DNA of 9,880 bases from contig JADKKI010000077.1 of assembly GCA_016720595.1 (NCBI GenBank), forward strand, positions 1 through 9,880, written 5' to 3'. The translations under genes and the position numbers were made by a program. This document shows positions 1 through 7,076 of the stretch, one piece after another. The notes beneath the pieces were generated by a model. The model was not told the origin of the DNA and made no database searches. It saw only the letters and a program-made list of their open reading frames with translations. The DNA is from Myxococcales bacterium (lineage in GTDB: Bacteria > Myxococcota_A > Polyangia > Haliangiales > Haliangiaceae). Position 1 is the stretch's first letter, and each line of letters opens with the position of its first letter.

Positions 1-899
1 GTCTCGGCCACCTGCGTCTCCGATCGGCGTCGGTGGTAGGTCAGATCCGCGCGGAACTTGGTGTCGTCGAGAACGTACGGCATCTCGAACTGGTAGATCA
101 TCTCCGGTACCTCACCCCATGAACGGCGCAAACAGGCCGAGCCCGCGCAGGACGAGACGCGGGATCGGCTAGAGCGTGATCTTCACGTCGAGCGCTCGTC
201 CCACCGGTCGGCCAGCTGACGCGTGGTCTCTGCCGCAACGGTCGGGACGTGCCCCAGATCCGTCGATGTCGGTCGCGCCGCCGAGCGCCACCATCGCGCG
301 CCACGTCCTCCGCGTACGTGTACGAGTGCCGCTGATCCGGATCGCCCACGCACCCGCCAGCCTTGCCCGCGAGCACGCGCCGGAAGAACCGCTCGCTCCA
401 CCACGAGTTCCGGCAGGCGCGGGCCGAAGAAGTCGCTCGCCCGCGCGATCGCCACGTGCGCCTCTCGCCGCGAGCCACGGCACCGAGCCGCAGCTCCGCG
501 AGCCCCTTGCGCAGAACGCCCCTTCTTCGCCACCGGGACCATCGGCTGGTCTCCGTCATCGGCCCTGTGGGCGCGCCATACATGTACAGGCAGTCGAGCG
601 CGACGAGCTGCGCCCCGGTGACCTTCGCGGCATGCAGCGGCCCCGCGCCGAGTGCCAGGAGATCGCGCTTCCAGTGGTGATAGAGCGGATTCGTCGTGTC
701 GTAGATGACACTGGCGCCCGCCGCTGCCTCGGCCGCGAAGGCGATCGCGCGCATCGCCCGCGGCGGACTCCGCGCCCTGCGGCGGAGACGGGGTGCGAGA
801 CACCATCCGCACGCGGGTGCCGGCGGCGAGCAGCTGGGTGGCGATCCGAGTTCCGATCTGGCCCGAGCCGAACACCACGTGCAGGTCTTGCTTCGTCAT
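1..899 (-). CDS. NAD(P)-dependent epimerase/dehydratase (SDR family), 3' end beyond window, frameshifted
   Basis: Likely a cytoplasmic oxidoreductase or epimerase of the extended/atypical SDR superfamily; the substrate cannot be told. From the ATG at 897-899 the product begins MTKQDLHVVFGSGQIGTR, a Rossmann beta-strand and Gly-rich loop (GSGQIG) followed by a basic strand end (RVRMVSR). Further on come YDTTNPLYHHW, LVALDCLYMYG with GPMTE (the region of the SDR active-site Tyr), AIARASDFFGPR and SYTYAEDVAR, all typical of epimerase-like SDRs. The C-terminal part (VLRGLGLFAPF, then MIYQFEMPYVLDDTKF) reads out to base 1 without a stop, so the gene continues to the left. The reading frame changes at least eight times, so no single frame gives the protein. 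The order and spacing of motifs are preserved, which favours sequence error over decay. It is divergent from the LysR gene at 956 and is probably its target. Confidence 0.82.
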
Positions 900-975
900 G
901 CCCTCATGATGAGGCTTGCAGGGAAGCAACGAAACAACCAGAATTGCAATGCGGCATGGCAAATTTGCAATCAAG
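900..975. promoter_or_regulatory. Divergent promoter/operator region between SDR and LysR genes
   Basis: An AT-rich island in a GC-rich region. The 56-bp gap runs into the first codons of the LysR gene. TTGCAAT occurs as a direct repeat at 944-950 and 965-971, 21 bp apart (two helical turns). The first copy lies in the palindrome ATTGCAAT (943-950). TTGC (944-947) and GCAA (959-962) form an inverted pair with 11 bases between them, matching the T-N11-A layout of LysR-family binding sites. GCAAATTTGC (959-968) is another palindrome. CCTCAT-G-ATGAGG (902-914) is an inverted repeat just upstream of the SDR start. Overlap of the candidate box with the LysR start (956) would fit autorepression. 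I see no convincing -35/-10 pair on either strand. Confidence 0.55.
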
Positions 976-1850
976 CGACACCCGCTGGGACGACATCCGC
1001 ATCTTCCTCGCGATCCATCGGCACCACACCCTCGCGGCCGCCGGCAAGCTCGCGATCGACACCTCGACGGTCAGCCGGCGCCTCGCCGCGCTCGAGGCCG
1101 ACCTCGGCCACCCGCTGTTCGAGCGCACGCGCACGGGCCTTCAGCCCACCGCAGCGGCAGGGCGTGTGCTCGCCGCCGCCGAGGCCATGGAGGCCGCACA
1201 CGCGCGGATGACCCGCGAGGCCTCGGAGGTCGAGACCACCGCCGAAGGGATCGTGCGGATCAGCACGGCGCCAGGGCTGTCGAGCGTGTTCGTCGCACCG
1301 ATGCTCGTCCGTCTGCGGAAGCTCTACCCGCGCATCTCGATCGAGCTCGACGCTGCGGTGGCCGCCCGCGATCTCACTCGCCACGAGGCGGATCTCGCGA
1401 TCCGCTCCGTGCGTTCGCAGGGAGCCGAGCCGTCACCACGAAGCTCGCCACGGCGAGCTGGGTCGCCGCGGGCCGCGAAGCCCGTCGCCGCGAAGCTCGG
1501 CACGCTCACTGCGTGGAGCGCGGCGCCGTGGATCACTTGGGACCGCGATCTCGCGGCTTCCGGCCACCGCTGGGTCGCCGACACGTGGAGCCGCGCTCGA
1601 TCGCGCTACGCACCAGCGATTTCCCGCGCAGCTCAACGCCGCCGCGAGCGGGCTCGGCGTGGTCCTCGCGCCGGTGCCCTATCTCGAGCGAGCGAACCTC
1701 GTCCCGGTACGGTTCGCACCTGGGCTCGCGAACGCCGCCGAGGCGTGGCCGGCAGATGACCTGTGGCTCGTGGGTCACCGTGCGCTGCGCGAGGTGCCAC
1801 GTGTCGCTGCGGTGTGGTCGTTCCTCGTCGACGAGCTTCGTCGCGACTGA
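956..1850 (+). CDS. LysR-family transcriptional regulator, frameshifted
   Basis: A DNA-binding transcription factor, expected to act as a tetramer with a small-molecule effector. The N-terminal winged helix-turn-helix is clear and intact: WDDIRIFLAIHRHHTLAAAG, then DTSTVSRRLAALEADLG and LFERTRTGLQPTAAG (about residues 10-65). A linker helix and the start of the periplasmic-binding-like effector domain follow (GIVRISTAPGL, then PMLVRLRKLYPRISIELD). The first about 160 codons are in one frame. After about 1430 the frame changes about four times (TTKLATASWVAAG, AAPWITWDRDLAA, IALRTSDF, AQLNAAASGLGVVLAPVPYLE). The protein ends SFLVDELRRD at the TGA 1848-1850. Total length is about 298 residues, normal for LysR. 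The ATG at 956 has no clear Shine-Dalgarno; an in-frame TTG at 965 is an alternative. It probably regulates the divergent SDR gene. Confidence 0.88.
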
Positions 1851-1926
1851 TCGGCGTCCCGGCCAGGGGTTGCGTATGCAGCTGGGCGAGCCAACGGAAC
1901 GGGAAGCCTTGCCGAGACCGTGGGCC

Positions 1927-1963
1927 ACCTGGAAGCGTGGATCGTAGCCAACCTGGAAGCGTG
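1927..1963. repeat. 13-bp direct repeat ACCTGGAAGCGTG, two copies
   Basis: ACCTGGAAGCGTG occurs at 1927-1939 and again at 1951-1963, 24 bp apart, in the 253-bp spacer between the LysR stop (1850) and the small membrane protein (2104). No terminator hairpin with a T-run is evident in the spacer. The repeat could be a regulatory site for the downstream gene, a remnant of a repeat-ended element, or chance duplication. I see no transposase or further copies nearby. Confidence 0.45.
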
Positions 1964-2103
1964 ACCGAAAGGTGGATGTACGTCGGACGAGTCTCTCCGC
2001 GGGGGCGCCCTCGGGGATCCGAGAGCAGAAGTGTGGCCGGGGCGACTAGACCCGCGGCGTTGATCGCGCACGTTCCCGCGACCGCGGGGTGTAACGTCCG
2101 AAG

Positions 2104-2484
2104 GTGTCCCGCTGGCAGCTCCCGATCATCGCACTCGTCATGTTCGCGTCTGCGGAGGCGCTCGCGTGCTCGGGTCCTGGAGCGATGGAGGCGATCGAGG
2201 CAGCCGAACGCCGCGGCTGGATCATGTTCGCGATCACCGCAGGGATCGTTGGACTCGCGGCAGGGCTCGCGCTGCGCCGACGCCGGATCGGCACGGCGAT
2301 CTCCATGCTGCCGGTGCTGCTGATCCATCCGGCGATGTGGTTCGGCGCGCGGCACGGCGATTGTGGCCACCTGCTCCGCGACGCATCGAGTCTGTACCTC
2401 GTGATCGCGCCGATCGCCTGCGCGGCGCTGTACCGGCTCGGCGTTGTGCGCGCGCGGCGCGCCGCAGATCCGGGCCGGGTCTGA
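2104..2484 (+). CDS. Small polytopic membrane protein of unknown function
   Basis: 126 residues from a GTG start, intact. The N-terminus (SRWQLPIIALVMFASAEALA) looks like a signal peptide or first membrane segment, ending before a Cys (residue about 22). This is followed by a short hydrophilic stretch rich in Glu and Ala (AMEAIEAAERRG). Three further hydrophobic segments follow: about residues 40-59 (GWIMFAITAGIVGLAAGLAL), 65-84 (TAISMLPVLLIHPAMWFG) and 97-115 (SLYLVIAPIACAALYRLG), separated by an Arg cluster (RRRRIG) that suggests a cytoplasmic loop. The C-terminus is basic (VVRARRAADPGRV). Third positions are strongly GC, supporting real coding. The start is uncertain: the GTG has only weak purine-rich sequence upstream, and an ATG at 2140 would remove most of the first segment. 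I do not recognise the family and assign no function. Confidence 0.6.
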   Translation: MSRWQLPIIALVMFASAEALACSGPGAMEAIEAAERRGWIMFAITAGIVGLAAGLALRRRRIGTAISMLPVLLIHPAMWFGARHGDCGHLLRDASSLYLVIAPIACAALYRLGVVRARRAADPGRV

Positions 2485-2817
2485 GCGTCGGTCAGGGTTG
2501 GACTCCTGGGTCTCGGAGCCGGCTCTCACGGGATGCGTGTCGGCGGCTCGGCCACGGCACGGAGCGCTTGATGACCTGCGCGTGCACGACCCTGACATGC
2601 CTTACGGCGTCTTCCCGGACTGCCACACCGGAGTGTTCCAACGGGAGGTGCTGCGGGAGGTGGTGCGAACGCGCAGGCGGTGTCCGAGGTTGTCCGAACG
2701 ATGGGCGCACGCGCGCGCACCGTGACTGGAGGGCGGACTGTCCGAGATTTGTCCGAAACCCGGGGCACAAGAACGGGAAAGATCGCGTTCCAGCAACCCC
2801 GGTGCGGAAGCGAACCG
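2485..2817. other. Non-coding spacer between convergent genes, with TGTCCGA boxes
   Basis: 333 bases between the stop of the small membrane protein (2484) and the stop of the minus-strand lipoprotein (2818). I see no credible gene in it: open frames here lack recognisable motifs or a plausible start. It contains a pair of TGTCCGA heptamers at 2681-2687 and 2691-2697, and the full repeat copy A at 2738-2817. No rho-independent terminator (stem plus T-run) is evident for either gene. Confidence 0.5.
2738..2817 (-). repeat. Diverged 80-bp direct repeat, copy A
   Basis: Begins CTGTCCGAGATTTGTCCGAA on the plus strand, runs through CGCGTTCCAGCAACCCCGGTG, and ends directly against the stop codon of the glycine-rich lipoprotein (2818-2820). 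It aligns along its whole length, at roughly three quarters identity by eye, with copy B at 4271-4350, in the same orientation. Copy B lies upstream of the same gene. TGTCCGA occurs at 2739-2745 and 2750-2756, 11 bp apart. The 3' half (CAGCAACCCCGGTG) is the best conserved part. Confidence 0.7.
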
Positions 2818-4208
2818 TCACCGCGTGCGCAGCGCACCCGCGCCAGCGGCCGGGGTCACGACGCCTCCCGTCGTGAATCCATTCGCCACGGTGCGGACGC
2901 GTGATCGCGCCGGCCGCACCACCACCGCCACCGCCGTTCGCGTTGGACACGCCGGCGCTCGCGGCGCTGGTGCCTGCAGCGCCAGCACCACCGGCTCCGG
3001 CCGTCGTGCCACCACCCAGGCCGCCCGTGGCGGGCGTCGTTGTGAGCGTGCCGTCCGCGCCCGCAAACCCGGCCACGTCGTAGGACGCGCCGCCACCTCC
3101 ACCACCGCCGTTCACCGAGGGCGCTGCGGTGGCGGTCAACGCCACCTGGTTCGCTTCGAGCAAGATCCGCCGCCGCCACCACCACCGCACCCGCGCCGCC
3201 GTTGACGGCCGCGGGGTCCGGACGGCCGCCTTCGCCCCGGCGCCGGTCATCCGGATCGTCCCCGAGACGGAGATCCCCTCGAGTGCAGTGATCTGCAGCG
3301 CGCCGCCGCCGCCACCACCGCGACAGCGGGTGACGACGCCGGGACCACCGGTGCCACCGCCAGAGCCGCCGACGAGTGGCTCGAGCGTCGGGGCGATGCA
3401 CGCGGCGCCACTTGTTCCGCCGAGCGCCAGCGCCGATCCGCCGAGCCCTCCCACACCACCCATCCCACGCCCGCCTCCGCCACCGCCGCCGCCGTCGTTG
3501 ACGTCAGTGTCGGCGACGCCGGGGCCGCCGGCGCCGCAGCCCGTGGCCGCGACCGTCGAGCCCCCCGTGCCTGCGCCGGGGCCGGCGCAGCTCGCTTGAT
3601 TGCTGCATCCGCCCGGTCCAGAGATCGTGCCTGCGATCGTGACCGTGGTTCCCACGACGAACACGGCGGAGCGCGTGCCGGTGAACTGGAGCGTCGCCGG
3701 CGCCATCACGGTGAGCCGGTGGAACGTCCAAACGCCCAGCGGTGTCGTCCCGGTCATCCGCAGCTCGAACGCGATCCCGTCGAGCACGCCTTGCCCCGAG
3801 GAGCGCGAGAGCGCACCGGATCCGGCCGCTCTCGGTGTTGAACGTCGACACCCCGCTCGCGACCGACACATCCGAGGTCAGCGTCTCGGCCGCGGTGATC
3901 CCGACGTCATTGCTGGCATCGACCTCCATGCACCGCGCACCGACAGAGAGGGTCTGGCAGCCGAGCATGCACGTGACGGGCGAGGCTCCTCCGCACGTCA
4001 GCGTGTCGCCCGAGCAGGTGCATGATTGATCGGCGTCGATCGCGACGTCGGGAGGCGTCTCACCAGCATCGCTGCGCTCCACGACACAGACCCCGCGATC
4101 GCAGATCAGCGGATCCGGACACACGTCGCCCTGTGCGCACGGCGCGCCGGCGGGTGGGCTCGGGTGGTAGCAACCTGCGGCGAGGAGTGCGAACCACGCG
4201 TACTTCAC
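2818..4208 (-). CDS. Glycine-rich surface lipoprotein with Cys-rich N-terminal domain, frameshifted
   Basis: A predicted secreted lipoprotein of about 463 residues; function unknown. From the GTG at 4206-4208 it reads MKYAWFALLAAGC, a short signal peptide with lipobox LAAGC (lipidated Cys at residue 13). A Cys-rich segment follows (GAPCAQGDVCPDPLICDRGV, then CTCSGDTLTC and CMLGCQTLS), probably disulfide-bonded. Next comes a beta-rich stretch (GVWTFHRLTVMAPATLQFTG, then VGTTVTIAGTISGPGG). The rest is low-complexity runs of Gly broken by short beta-like units (ALQITALEGISVSGTIRM, ILLEANQVALTATA), ending in GVVTPAAGAGALRTR. The pattern resembles paralogous Gly-rich lipoproteins I associate with Haliangium/Kofleria-type genomes; this is from memory. 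Frame changes occur near 3820, 3200, 3170 and 2900. It is divergent from the protease at 4391 and bounded by repeats A and B. The proline-rich plus-strand frames opposite are shadows. Confidence 0.75.
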
Positions 4209-4263
4209 GTGGCACCAGTATCGCCCGGATCGTGCCGAGCGGGGCTGAGAAGATCGGGCGGGT

Positions 4264-4350
4264 TGTCCGGCTGTCCGAGACTTGTCCGAATCCAGGAGCC
4301 CAAAGACCAGTGGACCGCGTTTCAGCAACCCCGGTGGGGACTGCGAACGA
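4264..4350 (-). repeat. Diverged 80-bp direct repeat, copy B, upstream of lipoprotein
   Basis: Counterpart of copy A, 1533 bp away and in the same orientation. The matching part is 4271-4350 (CTGTCCGAGACTTGTCCGAA, later GCGTTTCAGCAACCCCGGTG). TGTCCGA lies at 4272-4278 and 4283-4289 (11 bp apart), with a one-mismatch copy TGTCCGG at 4264-4270. CCCC-GGT-GGGG at 4329-4339 is a small inverted repeat. It sits about 60 bp upstream of the lipoprotein start and 40 bp before the proposed protease start, so it may be a promoter or operator for one or both divergent genes. Confidence 0.65.
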
Positions 4351-4390
4351 CTGGTTGTCGCGGCGAGCACCGATACAGTCACGGCTGTTG

Positions 4391-5857
4391 GTGGACCAAG
4401 CGCGCGAGCCCGAATCCGACTCGACGGAGACCCTCCGGCGGTCTGTCGTGAAGCTGTTCACGGTGGTCAAGGAGCCGAACTACTACAAGCCGTGGGAGCT
4501 CGCGTACCAGCACACCTCTGGTGGCTCGGCCTGCATCGTCGATGGCAACCGCATCTTGACCAACGCACACGTGGTGGCACATCAGCTCTACGTTCAGGCG
4601 CTCAAGCCCGGTGATTCCAAGAAGTACACGGCTCGGGTGCTTCACGTCGATCACGACACCGAGACCGCGCTGCTCACGGTCGATGATCCCGCGTTCTTCG
4701 AGGGCACGCTCCCGGTTCGATTCGGGGACCTGCCACCACGAAACGCGAAGGTGACGGTTCACGGCTTTCCGGTCGGCGGAAACGAGCTATGCGTCACGGC
4801 CGGCGTGGTGTCTCGGATCGAAGTGCGGACGTACACGCACTCCCAGCGCAACTTGCTGTCGATGCAGACCGATGCGGCGATCAATCCCGGCAACAGCGGC
4901 GGACCGGTGTTCATGAACGGCGAGCTGGTCGGGATCGCGTTCCAGTCCTACAAGCGCAAGGATCTCGAGAAGTCCGGCTATGTCGTGCCGATCCCCGTCA
5001 TCCGTCACATGTTCGAGGATCTCGAAGACGGCACGATCAGCGGGGTCCCCGATCTTGGGATCTACTGGCAGAAGATCGAAAACGAAGCGCTCCGCGCATA
5101 CTGCGGCCTCGGCCCGGACCAGACCGGCGTGCGGATCTCGCGGATCTTGCACGGCTCGTCGGCGCACCCCGTCCTGCAGATCGACGACGTGATCACGTCG
5201 ATCGATGGCACCCACGTCGCGAGTGACGGCACGATCGCGTTGCGCGAGCACGGCCGGGTGCAGTTCGAGCATCTGGTCAGCCAGCATCAGGTCGGCGATG
5301 CGCTGGAGGTGGGACTGCTCCGCCGGGGCGAGCCGATGACGGTCGAGCTCCAGCTGCGACCCTACGTCTCACTCGTGCCGCTACCGAGGCCGGACCGGCG
5401 GCCGACGTACTTGATCTTCGCTGGACTGCTGTTCACGCCGCTCAGCTACGAGTACATCAACGAATGGGAGTGGGCGCGGGACCACCATCGGTACGGGAAC
5501 TACGGTGCGGAGGTGTTCCCCTCAGACCGACGCCGCCAGATCGTCGTCATCCATCAGGTGCTCGCCCACGAGATCAACCTCGGCTATCACCAGATGGGCG
5601 AGATGGTGGTCGAGCGGGTGAACGGCATCGAGATCTCGGCGATCGAGGATGTCGTGCGCGCGCTGGCTTCGCCGCAAGGCGAGTTCCACGTGATCGAGAC
5701 GGACTTTCATGGTCCGCGCAGCGAGTCGCAGCGCTCGGACTATCACTCTTCGTACGGAACTCGCATCGTGCTCGATGCGTCCAAGACCGAGCGCGCCACG
5801 GCGGAGATCCTCGAGCAGCACGGGATCCCCAGCGATCGTTCAGCTGACCTACGTTAG
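4391..5857 (+). CDS. DEG9-like serine protease: trypsin-like domain plus two PDZ domains
   Basis: An intact 488-residue gene and the best-preserved large gene in the window. The trypsin-like fold has the His in LTNAHVV (residue about 60) and the nucleophile in INPGNSGGPV (Ser about 169). The third triad residue should fall in DHDTETALLTV (89-99). Where DEG9 proteins usually have CDLAIL, this has TETALL, which puts Glu91 at the Asp position. PDZ1 lies about 230-320 (TGVRISRI, QIDDVITSIDG, VGDALEVGLLRRGE). A linker with YLIFAGLLFTPL and a second PDZ about 380-440 (VVIHQVLAHEINLGYHQMG, VVERVNGIEI) follow, then a final ATAEILEQHGIPSD. This order matches plant and bacterial DEG9. No signal peptide is seen, so it may be cytoplasmic unless the start is wrong. 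Start candidates are GTG 4391 (chosen), TTG 4388 and GTG 4448; none has a clear ribosome-binding site. The open frame reaches back to 4022 but overlaps the opposite lipoprotein gene. Confidence 0.9.
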   Translation: MDQAREPESDSTETLRRSVVKLFTVVKEPNYYKPWELAYQHTSGGSACIVDGNRILTNAHVVAHQLYVQALKPGDSKKYTARVLHVDHDTETALLTVDDPAFFEGTLPVRFGDLPPRNAKVTVHGFPVGGNELCVTAGVVSRIEVRTYTHSQRNLLSMQTDAAINPGNSGGPVFMNGELVGIAFQSYKRKDLEKSGYVVPIPVIRHMFEDLEDGTISGVPDLGIYWQKIENEALRAYCGLGPDQTGVRISRILHGSSAHPVLQIDDVITSIDGTHVASDGTIALREHGRVQFEHLVSQHQVGDALEVGLLRRGEPMTVELQLRPYVSLVPLPRPDRRPTYLIFAGLLFTPLSYEYINEWEWARDHHRYGNYGAEVFPSDRRRQIVVIHQVLAHEINLGYHQMGEMVVERVNGIEISAIEDVVRALASPQGEFHVIETDFHGPRSESQRSDYHSSYGTRIVLDASKTERATAEILEQHGIPSDRSADLR

Positions 5858-5898
5858 CGGCGGGGTGGTTCGTGTCCACGACGCTGCCGACCGCAACG

Positions 5899-7076
5899 TC
5901 ATCCCAAGCCCGCCTGCACCGTCTCTGCGAGCGTCTCGACGAGCTCGCCACGCACGATCGCGATGTACCCGATCTCAGCCCGGCCCGGCCTGCACGGTCT
6001 CCGCGAGAAGCTCGAGCAGCTCGCCATGCACGATCGCGATGTAACCGATCGCGATCGCGCCTGCTCCGCATGCCAGCGCATGGACGATCGAGCGGATCCG
6101 CACGCCGCGACCACGGGCACGAAGCAGATCGAGGGTCGTCCCCGAGAGCCAGGCGAACACGATCCCGCGATCGAGATCTGCGCCACCGCGGGCGCCACCA
6201 CCGCCCGCGCCGCGAACGCGATCACCACGAGCACGACGGCCGCGCGAGGAACAGCACCTCGGTCGGCGGCCGCAGCGAGGTCGCCGCCGGCCCCGCGCAG
6301 GCTGGCCTCGACGAGCGAACCGAGGAGGGCGAGCACCGCGAGACCGAGCGCGATCCACGCGACGAGGTAGCCGCGCGCGGCGCGCCGCCCAGTGTCGAGG
6401 TCGGCGACGAGGTTGTCCCGGATCAGGCGATCGGCGGGATCGGCGGCGGGCAGCGTATCGATCGGCTGCTCCGCGAGGGCCCAGTCATGCGCCTCGATCG
6501 CGGTGCCCGCGCCGCCGAGCCGCGCACTCGCGGCGCTCCGGCCAGCGCCGCACGATCTCTGCGTAGCGCGGCAGCGCGAGCGAGAACCGGCGTTGGCGCC
6601 GCAGCACCTCGGCCGTCCACAGGGCCACGTCGGGCGCGCCAGGCCAGGCGCGCGGCGAGGGCATCGGCACGGCGCAGCAGCTCGTCGGTGGGCAGGGTGT
6701 CTGCCGCGGCGATCAGCTGCGCGAATGCCGCGGCCTCGTGCATGCTCGTAGGTGGCCCCGGCTCGGCGCGCAGCTGCTCCGCGCGTCGCGATGCGGCCTG
6801 CGCGACCCGCGTCTCGGGTAGCTCGGCGGATCCGCTCGTGGGCACCAGCGCGCCGGATCGAGCAAGCGGTCCTGACGCACGGGCCGCGCCGAACAGCGCA
6901 TCCGCGAGATCGGGCGTGGTCGGCGCGTGCTCGATCGCGGTCACCGCGGCGGCGGCGCCTGCGGGTCTTCGGTCGCGAGCCCATCGAGCAGCGAGGGGCT
7001 CCGCGGAAGCCACCGCCGTGGCGAGCACCACGGCGGCGAGGGCGATCAGTCCTCGCTGACGGTGACGGACTCGCAC
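5899..7076 (-). CDS. Periplasmic helical-repeat (TPR-like) protein with C-terminal membrane helices, frameshifted
   Basis: A predicted membrane-anchored protein of about 390 residues; function unknown. From the GTG at 7074-7076 it reads RVRHRQRG, then [16 protein letters not shown], a Sec signal peptide with an Ala-x-Ala cleavage site. The next about 200 residues are Ala/Leu/Arg-rich helices resembling TPR-type repeats (DLADALFGAARA, RVAQAASRRAEQL, DVALWTAEVLRRQRRFSLAL followed by PRYAEIVRRWPERR, EAHDWALAEQPIDTLP). The C-terminal third has hydrophobic segments: YLVAWIALGLAVLALLGSLV, AAVVLVVIAFAARAVVAPAV, GIVFAWLSGTTLDLL and IVHALACGAGAIAIGYIAIV. The frame changes at least five times. The start overlaps the 3' end of the upstream lipoprotein by about 31 nt, suggesting coupling. 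Two stops are possible: 5975 after the first copy, or 5899 after the second copy, of a duplicated tail. It converges on the protease gene with about 40 bases between. Confidence 0.65.
5913..6049 (-). repeat. 76-bp tandem duplication at the 3' end of the membrane-protein gene
   Basis: 5913-5973 and 5989-6049 are aligned 61-bp copies with about nine mismatches, offset by 76 bp. On the minus strand each encodes GYIAIV-(H/R)GEL, then LAETVQAG(P/L)G and a TGA stop (5975-5977 and 5899-5901). If a single extra base lies in the GCCGGGCCGGGC junction, the two units would form one frame with a 25-residue period; otherwise the second unit is an untranslated remnant. Divergence between the copies shows it is not a recent assembly echo. 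Confidence 0.75.

Noticed and set aside
1851..2103. Insertion-sequence end suggested by the 13-bp direct repeat
   Set aside because: There is no transposase, terminal inverted repeat or target duplication in the window.
1633..2598. Minus-strand open frame of 321 codons over the LysR end and the small membrane gene
   Set aside because: Its product is Arg/Pro/Ser-rich without motifs, and the plus strand carries recognisable LysR sequence and a hydrophobic protein.
3129..3599. Proline-rich plus-strand open frame opposite the lipoprotein gene
   Set aside because: It is the mirror of Gly-rich codons on the minus strand (GGC/GGT read as GCC/ACC and CCG/CCA). The minus strand has a signal peptide, lipobox and defined domains.
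4210..4225. Sigma-54-like promoter TGGCACC-N4-TCGCC
   Set aside because: It has the GG-N10-GC spacing but mismatches the -12 TTGC core. A similar match occurs by chance inside coding sequence at about 9810, so it is not reliable.
4022..4390. Upstream extension of the protease frame to 4022
   Set aside because: It would overlap the lipoprotein's signal peptide and Cys-rich region and repeat B, and it encodes an Arg-rich stretch without motifs.
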